This document shows positions 5,646-9,621 of a DNA stretch of 9,621 bases, piece after piece; position 1 is the first letter of the stretch, and each line of letters opens with the position of its first letter. Origin of the DNA: Actinomycetes bacterium. Lineage in GTDB: Bacteria; Actinomycetota; Actinomycetes; Actinomycetales; Microbacteriaceae. The stretch is taken from assembly GCA_023451265.1 (NCBI GenBank), contig JAEYAG010000004.1, forward strand, positions 1-9,621, in the 5' to 3' direction. The notes beneath the pieces are model-generated. The model ran no database searches, was not told where the DNA came from, and saw only the letters and a list, made by a program, of their open reading frames with translations. A program made the translations under genes and the position numbers.

Positions 5646-6928
5646 GCGCCACCGCGACGATCCGCACGGGCGCTGCGGGCACCGGACTGCCGCGGACCGG
5701 CGGGCACCCGACGCCGGTCGCGCCGGCCGGCCGCATGCGCATCGCGCCGTGGTTCAGTGTGAGCGCGGCCCTGTTCGCGGTGGCGTGGGGAGGCAACGAG
5801 TTCACGCCGCTGCTCGTGATGTACCGTCAGCTCGACCAGATGAGCGCGCTCACGGTGAACGTCCTGCTCGGGGCCTACGTCCTCGGCATCGTCCCCGCTC
5901 TGCTGGTGGGCGGCCCGCTCTCCGACCGGTACGGGCGTCGCCCGCTGTTCCTGCCGGCACCGCTGATCGCGGTCGCCGGAAGCGGACTGCTGGCGGTGGG
6001 CGCGGCATCGGCCCCCCTGCTGTTCGCCGGCCGCGTGCTGTCGGGCATCGCGCTGGGTCTCGTCATGGCGGTCGGCACGAGCTGGGTCAAAGAGCTCTCC
6101 GAGGCTCCGTTCGACGCCGCGCCCGTCGAGGGGCGCGGGGCGTCGCGTGCTGCACTCGCCCTCACGATCGGGTTCGCGCTGGGCGCCGGCGTCGCAGCCG
6201 CGCTCGCGCAGTTCGGGCCCGCGCGCGCCGTGGCGCCGTACGTCGTGCACATCGTCATCACGCTCGCCGCGTTCGCCGTGCTGGTGCGCGCCCCCGAGAG
6301 CAGGACGCGCTCCGCGGTGAGCCGCCCGCTCCGGATGGACCTGCGGATCCCGACAGCGATGCACCGCCGCTTCCTGCTCGTCGTCGCCCCGATGGCGCCG
6401 TGGGTGTTCGGCACCGCGGCGAGCGCCTACGCGATTCTGCCCGGCCTCATGATGTCGCAGGCGCCGGGCTTCGAGATCGGGGTCTCGGGGCTCCTGTGCG
6501 TCGTCGCACTCGGCTGCGGCGTGGCGGTGCAGCGCTTCGCCGCCCGGATCGACACGCCGCGCTCGGCCCGTGGGATCGGGGTGGCGCTGACGGTGACCGT
6601 TCCGGCGATGCTGCTCGCCGCCGTCGCGGTCGGGCTGAACTCGCTGCCGTGGGCCTTCGTCGCCGCTGCGGTGCTCGGGACGGCGTACGGCATGCTGCTG
6701 GTCGGGGGACTCCGCGAGATCCAGCGCATCGCCGGCCCCGACGACCTCGCGGGACTGACCGCCGTGTACTACTCGCTGACCTACGTGGGCTTCTTCATCC
6801 CTGCGATCCTCGCCGCGCTGGGCACCTGGCTCAGCTACTCGACGATGTTCCTGGCCGGTGCGGTGATCGCGCTCCTCAGTGTGGGGGTCGTCGCGCTGAG
6901 CTGGCGGCGTCATCTGCCGTCGGCCTGA
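5642..6928 (+). CDS. Major facilitator superfamily (MFS) transporter
   Basis: This 428-residue, 12-helix membrane transporter moves an unidentified small molecule, probably by proton coupling. It starts with GTG at 5642, overlapping the GntR stop by 4 bases, which implies translational coupling. After a polar, Pro/Thr-rich N-terminal tail of about 35 residues, hydrophobic helices fall near 36-52, 69-90, 101-120, 124-147, 168-190, 199-216, 243-266, 280-297, 311-331, 334-355, 373-394 and 399-420. MFS motif A, GGPLSDRYGRRP (90-101), lies between helices 2 and 3. A motif-B-like RVLSGIALG (131-139) lies in helix 4. Uptake is suggested by pairing with an FCD regulator, but drug or metabolite efflux is equally possible from sequence alone. 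The last codons form the left arm of a terminator-like hairpin. Confidence 0.9.
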   Translation: MSATATIRTGAAGTGLPRTGGHPTPVAPAGRMRIAPWFSVSAALFAVAWGGNEFTPLLVMYRQLDQMSALTVNVLLGAYVLGIVPALLVGGPLSDRYGRRPLFLPAPLIAVAGSGLLAVGAASAPLLFAGRVLSGIALGLVMAVGTSWVKELSEAPFDAAPVEGRGASRAALALTIGFALGAGVAAALAQFGPARAVAPYVVHIVITLAAFAVLVRAPESRTRSAVSRPLRMDLRIPTAMHRRFLLVVAPMAPWVFGTAASAYAILPGLMMSQAPGFEIGVSGLLCVVALGCGVAVQRFAARIDTPRSARGIGVALTVTVPAMLLAAVAVGLNSLPWAFVAAAVLGTAYGMLLVGGLREIQRIAGPDDLAGLTAVYYSLTYVGFFIPAILAALGTWLSYSTMFLAGAVIALLSVGVVALSWRRHLPSA

Positions 6929-6949
6929 GGAGCCCGCGGCCGACGGCAG
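6914..6949. terminator. 12-bp perfect hairpin over the MFS stop codon, probable bidirectional terminator
   Basis: CTGCCGTCGGCC (6914-6925) and GGCCGACGGCAG (6938-6949) are exact reverse complements around a 12-nt loop that begins with the MFS stop codon TGA (6926-6928). The ROK gene converging from the right stops at 6953, so the same stem can serve both transcripts in a gap of only 24 bp. No T-tract is present on either side, as is common for actinobacterial terminators. The left arm also encodes the last residues of the transporter. Confidence 0.72.
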
Positions 6950-6952
6950 CGG

Positions 6953-8104
6953 CTACGCGGTCTCGGTCGCGGCGTCTCCGCGCACGAACGCCTGAATCGC
7001 CAGGACCGCCGCCCCTCGCGACCACTCGACGTTGTCTCCGGCGGCGAAGTCGATCGGCGGGGTGTGCGCCCGGGCGTCTCGGTGCGCGCGGAGCGAGGCG
7101 AGCATCGGCTCCGCTCCCCAGCGCGCGATGCCGACGCCCTCGCCGGCGATCACGATCCGTTCCGGCAGCGCCAGGTTGCAGACGGCGGCGAGCAGGATGC
7201 CGAGTCCTCGGGCCGCGTCGCCCAGGATGCGCCTCGCCGCGGGGTCGCCGGCCTCGGCCAGCGCGACCACCTCGTCGTAGCCGACCGGCCGGCCGTGCGC
7301 CTCGCCGGCGTAGCGCACGATCGCGTCGGCGTCCAGCAGCGCTGCGGCGCAGCCGCGGTGGCCGAGCGCGCACAGGGGCCCGTGCGGGTCCATCGGCCAG
7401 TGGCCGACCAGCCCCAGACCGTAGTCCTCGTCCACGATGGGGTGACCGTCGACGACGAGACCGAAGCCTATCGCGATGCCGAGGGTGACGACGGCGAAGC
7501 GGTCGTCGTTGCGGGCGAACCCGAACCAGTCCTCGTACTCGCACAGGGCGACCACGTCGTTCTCCACGAGCGTCGGCGCCCCGGTCGCGGCTTCGACCAG
7601 GTCGGCCAGCGGAACGTCCTCCCAGCCGAGGAAACGGGCGAGACGCACGATGCGGCGTCCCACGGTGCTGCCGCCGATGCCGATCCCGATGCCGGCGATC
7701 GGATGCTCCCGCCCCAGCTCGTCGTGGATGGCCACGATGCGCTCCAGGACGGCGGCCGGAGCGCGGTCGACGATCTCCAGCGTGCGCGTGGCCAGGACAT
7801 CGCCCCGCAGGTCGGTGATCGCTCCGATGACCTCGGACTCGCGTACCTTCAGGCCGAGGAAGCGGTGGGACGCCGCGTCGACGTCGAGGAGCCGCGAGGG
7901 CCTGCCCACCTTTCCGTCGCTGTGCTCGCCGACGTCGTGGATGATCCCGCGATCGAGCAGCGGAGCGCACAGGCGGGACAGCGACGCGTGCGAGAGCCCG
8001 AGCCGACGTGCGATCTCCGCGCGCGAGATCGGGCCGCGCCGCAGGACCTCTATCGCCACCGGCAGCGCCGCGCCGGCTCCGGGACTCCACGTCTGTGTGC
8101 TCAC
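6953..8104 (-). CDS. ROK-family transcriptional repressor
   Basis: This 383-residue protein is a ROK (repressor, ORF, kinase) regulator of the NagC/Mlc/XylR type, expected to sense a sugar and control the divergent sugar-binding-protein gene. An N-terminal helix-turn-helix covers about 13-60 (GPISRAEIARRLGLSHASLSRL, residues 24-45), and GKVGRPSRLL (64-73) is the typical linker. The ROK kinase-like domain follows: a first segment FLGLKVRES without the DxGxT phosphate loop, GIGIGIGG (138-145), LVENDVVALCEYE (179-191) with the former catalytic Asp183, LGIAIGFGLVVDG (208-220), and the zinc region GLVGHWPMDPHGPLCALGHRGC (231-252). His235, Cys245 and Cys252 are kept, but the middle cysteine of CxCGxxGC is Leu247 and the Glu of GExGH is Leu232. 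I prefer the GTG at 8104, which has a -10-like CATACT 7 nt upstream. The ATG at 8146 would give 397 residues. Confidence 0.9.
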   Translation of the reverse strand: MSTQTWSPGAGAALPVAIEVLRRGPISRAEIARRLGLSHASLSRLCAPLLDRGIIHDVGEHSDGKVGRPSRLLDVDAASHRFLGLKVRESEVIGAITDLRGDVLATRTLEIVDRAPAAVLERIVAIHDELGREHPIAGIGIGIGGSTVGRRIVRLARFLGWEDVPLADLVEAATGAPTLVENDVVALCEYEDWFGFARNDDRFAVVTLGIAIGFGLVVDGHPIVDEDYGLGLVGHWPMDPHGPLCALGHRGCAAALLDADAIVRYAGEAHGRPVGYDEVVALAEAGDPAARRILGDAARGLGILLAAVCNLALPERIVIAGEGVGIARWGAEPMLASLRAHRDARAHTPPIDFAAGDNVEWSRGAAVLAIQAFVRGDAATETA

Positions 8105-8111
8105 ACCGTCC

Positions 8112-8117
8112 AGTATG
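8112..8117 (-). promoter_or_regulatory. Candidate -10 element of the ROK gene (leaderless start)
   Basis: On the minus strand CATACT (4 of 6 to TATAAT) is followed by 7 nt and then the GTG at 8104. This is the same spacing seen at the GntR gene, and it predicts transcription starting at or beside the start codon. A partial GGACGG next to the GTG is too close to act as a normal ribosome binding site. No convincing -35 is visible, so the promoter call is tentative. Confidence 0.4.
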
Positions 8118-8131
8118 CGGCATGTCGATAC

Positions 8132-8144
8132 GTCCGAACCGGAC
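8132..8144. promoter_or_regulatory. Small GTCCG-AAC-CGGAC dyad upstream of the ROK start
   Basis: GTCCG (8132-8136) and CGGAC (8140-8144) flank 3 nt, about 28 bp upstream of the chosen ROK start and so near its -35 region. The same two half-sites recur with a 9-nt gap at 8216-8234, downstream of the main palindrome. These could be secondary binding sites or chance GC-rich dyads. Confidence 0.25.
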
Positions 8145-8179
8145 ATTAATCGCAGTTGAGAGGCCTCGGTTTGCAGGCA

Positions 8180-8208
8180 TTGACACGTGAATATGTTTGA
8201 TGTAAACA
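8180..8208 (+). promoter_or_regulatory. Promoter of the sugar-binding-protein gene
   Basis: TTGACA (8180-8185) is a perfect -35 hexamer. At the optimal 17-bp spacing lies TAAACA (8203-8208), a modest -10 (3 of 6). Transcription would start near 8215, leaving an untranslated leader of about 45 nt before the GTG at 8261. The spacer and -10 are covered by the palindrome at 8189-8213, so a bound repressor would block RNA polymerase. Confidence 0.6.
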
Positions 8209-8213
8209 TATTC
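8189..8213. promoter_or_regulatory. Probable ROK operator: 10-5-10 bp AT-rich palindrome
   Basis: GAATATGTTT (8189-8198) and AAACATATTC (8204-8213) are exact reverse complements separated by GATGT. An AT-rich 25-bp palindrome is striking in DNA this GC-rich. It lies in the divergent region between the ROK repressor and the gene it presumably controls, overlapping the latter's promoter. AT-rich dyads with TTT/AAA half-sites are typical targets of NagC/Mlc-type ROK proteins. The dyad is seen directly; its recognition by this ROK protein is inferred. Confidence 0.75.
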
Positions 8214-8248
8214 CTGTCCGAGGAAGGACCGGACGCACCAAGGACCAT

Positions 8249-8255
8249 AGGAGGT
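8249..8255 (+). promoter_or_regulatory. Strong ribosome binding site that fixes the GTG start at 8261
   Basis: AGGAGGT is essentially a full Shine-Dalgarno match, 5 nt before the GTG at 8261. It decides the start codon of the binding-protein gene and suggests high translation, as expected for a solute-binding lipoprotein made in excess over its permease. Confidence 0.85.
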
Positions 8256-8260
8256 CATTC

Positions 8261-9565
8261 GTGTTCATCAATCGCAAGCTCCGTGCGGCCGTCGCCGCCA
8301 CCGGACTGCTCGCAGCAGCATCTCTCGCCCTCAGCGGGTGCTCGTCAGGCGGCGAGGCCACCGCCGGCGACGGGAAGACCCTCAAGGTCTGGTGGTGGGA
8401 AAACGACGACTCGGCGCTGTCGGCTGCCTGGAACAAGGCCATCGAGATCTTCGAGGAGAAGCACCCCGACGTGACCGTCGAGTTCGAGCTGAAGACCTAC
8501 GAGCAGATGCAGCAGTCGGGTCAGCTGCTCCTCGACACCGACGACGCCCCCGACGTCCTCGAGTACCTCAAGGGCAACGCCACCGCGGGCCTCGTCTCGC
8601 AGGCCGGGCTGCTCACCGATCTCACCGACGTCGCCGACGAGCGCGAGTGGGACCTGTCCGACTCGGTGCAGGATGTGGGCCTCTACGAGGACGGCCTCAT
8701 GGGCTCCGGCCAGCGCTACGGCGTCACCAACTACGGCGAGTACGTGGGCACCTGGTACAACAAGACCCTGTTCGACCAGTACAACCTCGAGGTGCCGACC
8801 ACGCTGGACGAGTTCGAGGACGTCATGCAGACGTTCGTCGACAACGGCATCACCCCGCTGTCGCTCGGCTCGGCCGACTACCCCGGCCCGCACCTGCTGT
8901 ACGCCCTCGCCCTCGCGAACATGGACGAGGACTCCCTCGCCGCCTACCAGCGCTTCGACGGCGACGTCGACTGGGATGCCTGGGAGAAGGCCGCCGAGAC
9001 GGTCGCGGACTGGACCGCGAAGGGGTACATCAGCAAGGACTCCACCGGCATCCCGGCTCAGGACTCCGGCAACGCGTTCATCGCGGGCACCTACCCGATC
9101 TTCTACTCGGGCACCTGGTGGGGCGGCAACTTCGCCGACGACATCACCGACTTCGAGTTCGACCAGTTCCTCTTCCCGGGCAATGACCTGCACCCGGGTT
9201 CGGGCGGAAACCTCTGGGTCGTCCCCGAGAAGGCGAAGAACAAGGAGCTCGCGTACGACTTCATCGAGATCACGATGAGCCCCGAGATCCAGAACTACCT
9301 CGGCGAAGAGGGCCAGGTGCCTGTCGCAGCCGACGCCGACGCGATCACCTCGCCGATCGGCCAGCTCGTCAGCTCACGGTTCGCGGAGCTGCAGGAATCC
9401 ACCGACGGTGGCCTGGCCTGGTACCCGGACTGGCCGGTGCCGGGGCTGAACGACATCCTCATCCAGAACAACACGGAGCTCGTGCAGGGCACCAAGACGC
9501 CGCAGCAGGTCGTCGACGGCATCCGCACCGCCTACGAGCAGGGACGCGCTGACGCAGGTCAGTGA
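8261..9565 (+). CDS. ABC sugar transporter extracellular solute-binding lipoprotein (family 1)
   Basis: This 434-residue lipoprotein is the ligand-capturing component of an ABC importer of the CUT1 (oligosaccharide) type, anchored outside the membrane. The signal peptide has positive charges (NRKLR), a hydrophobic core, and the lipobox LSGC with Cys27 as the lipidation site, followed by a Ser/Gly/Ala linker. The mature protein begins TLKVWWWEND and has FEEKHPDVTVEF (about 69-80), LDTDDAPDVLEYLKGNATAGLV, YGVTNYGEYVGTWYNKTLF, VPTTLDEFEDVMQTF, NAFIAGTYPIFYSGTWWG and GGNLWVVPEKAKNKELAYDFI, all standard for SBP_bac_1-type proteins. Clustered Trp and Tyr (WWW, TWWGG, WYPDWPVPG) fit stacking on a sugar ring. 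The substrate cannot be named. Permease genes are expected downstream beyond the window. The gene is preceded by a strong ribosome binding site, a promoter and a palindromic operator, and is divergent from the ROK repressor. Confidence 0.93.
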   Translation: MFINRKLRAAVAATGLLAAASLALSGCSSGGEATAGDGKTLKVWWWENDDSALSAAWNKAIEIFEEKHPDVTVEFELKTYEQMQQSGQLLLDTDDAPDVLEYLKGNATAGLVSQAGLLTDLTDVADEREWDLSDSVQDVGLYEDGLMGSGQRYGVTNYGEYVGTWYNKTLFDQYNLEVPTTLDEFEDVMQTFVDNGITPLSLGSADYPGPHLLYALALANMDEDSLAAYQRFDGDVDWDAWEKAAETVADWTAKGYISKDSTGIPAQDSGNAFIAGTYPIFYSGTWWGGNFADDITDFEFDQFLFPGNDLHPGSGGNLWVVPEKAKNKELAYDFIEITMSPEIQNYLGEEGQVPVAADADAITSPIGQLVSSRFAELQESTDGGLAWYPDWPVPGLNDILIQNNTELVQGTKTPQQVVDGIRTAYEQGRADAGQ

Positions 9566-9584
9566 GGCCGGTGTGCGTTGCGGC

Positions 9585-9607
9585 GGGGGCCCCCCCCCCC
9601 CCCCCCC
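9585..9607. repeat. G5-C18 homopolymer run downstream of the binding-protein gene
   Basis: Five G (9585-9589) are followed by 18 consecutive C (9590-9607), 20 bp after the stop codon. The rest of the window has no comparable mononucleotide tract. It may be an assembly or sequencing artefact near a contig edge, a miscalled GC-rich intercistronic hairpin, or a true slippage-prone tract. The remaining bases to 9621 hold no identifiable gene. Confidence 0.8.
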
Positions 9608-9621
9608 ACCCCTCGAAAACC

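Noticed and set aside
7064..8149. Long plus-strand reading frame antisense to the ROK gene
   Set aside because: The translation is low-complexity and has no family motifs. The minus-strand ROK frame explains the region fully.
8224..8246. AAGGACC direct repeats (8224-8230 and 8240-8246) as an activator site
   Set aside because: They are only 7 bp, spaced 16 bp in the purine-rich leader, and may be chance similarity around the Shine-Dalgarno region.
8105..8248. Longer ROK starts at 8146 or 8248
   Set aside because: The 8248 start would cross the palindromic operator and promoter and add a non-homologous segment. The 8146 ATG lacks a ribosome binding site, though it cannot be fully excluded.

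Overview
The window looks like chromosomal DNA from a high-GC actinobacterium, most likely Microbacteriaceae (Microbacterium or a close relative). Support: strong G/C bias at third codon positions, frequent GTG starts, actinobacterial variants of the CoaBC motifs, and GTTGAGCGAG-type intergenic repeats, which I associate from memory with that family. The genus is inferred; no search was run.

Layout, left to right. (1) 1-459 (+): a PTS EIIA domain of the glucose/beta-glucoside class, cut by the window edge. (2) A near-perfect 59-bp inverted repeat at the convergent junction with coaBC. (3) 540-1742 (-): coaBC, coenzyme A biosynthesis. (4) Divergent from it, a pair joined by a TGATG stop/start: an NRDE/TANGO2-family protein (1788-2528) and a YdeI/OmpD-associated-like protein (2528-3187). 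(5) 3182-3426: a tandemly duplicated inverted-repeat element that fills the next convergent junction and supplies the stop codons of both flanking genes. (6) 3416-4903 (-): a lipase maturation factor (LMF1)-like membrane protein. (7) Divergent from it, a GntR/FCD regulator (4974-5645) overlapping an MFS transporter (5642-6928) by a GTGA junction. (8) A 12-bp perfect hairpin over the MFS stop codon. (9) 6953-8104 (-): a ROK-family repressor. (10) A divergent control region with an AT-rich 10+5+10 bp palindrome overlapping a promoter with a perfect TTGACA -35. (11) 8261-9565 (+): a lipoprotein sugar-binding component of an ABC transporter, followed by an 18-C homopolymer close to the window end.

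How the parts work together. The right-hand half is carbohydrate-transport control: the ROK repressor very probably binds the palindrome and controls the binding-protein gene, with the ABC permeases expected just beyond the window. The GntR-MFS pair is a second local regulator-transporter module. The left edge is a further sugar-uptake gene (PTS). Between them lie a housekeeping gene (coaBC) and accessory genes of poorly known function. Every convergent junction carries a substantial inverted repeat, each of a different kind.

I see no mobile-element gene, CRISPR array, tRNA, rRNA or toxin/defence system, and I do not claim a new system. The best leads are the ROK/operator/ABC locus with a degenerate ROK metal and sugar site, the repeat element that ends two genes, and two regulators predicted to have leaderless GTG-start transcripts.
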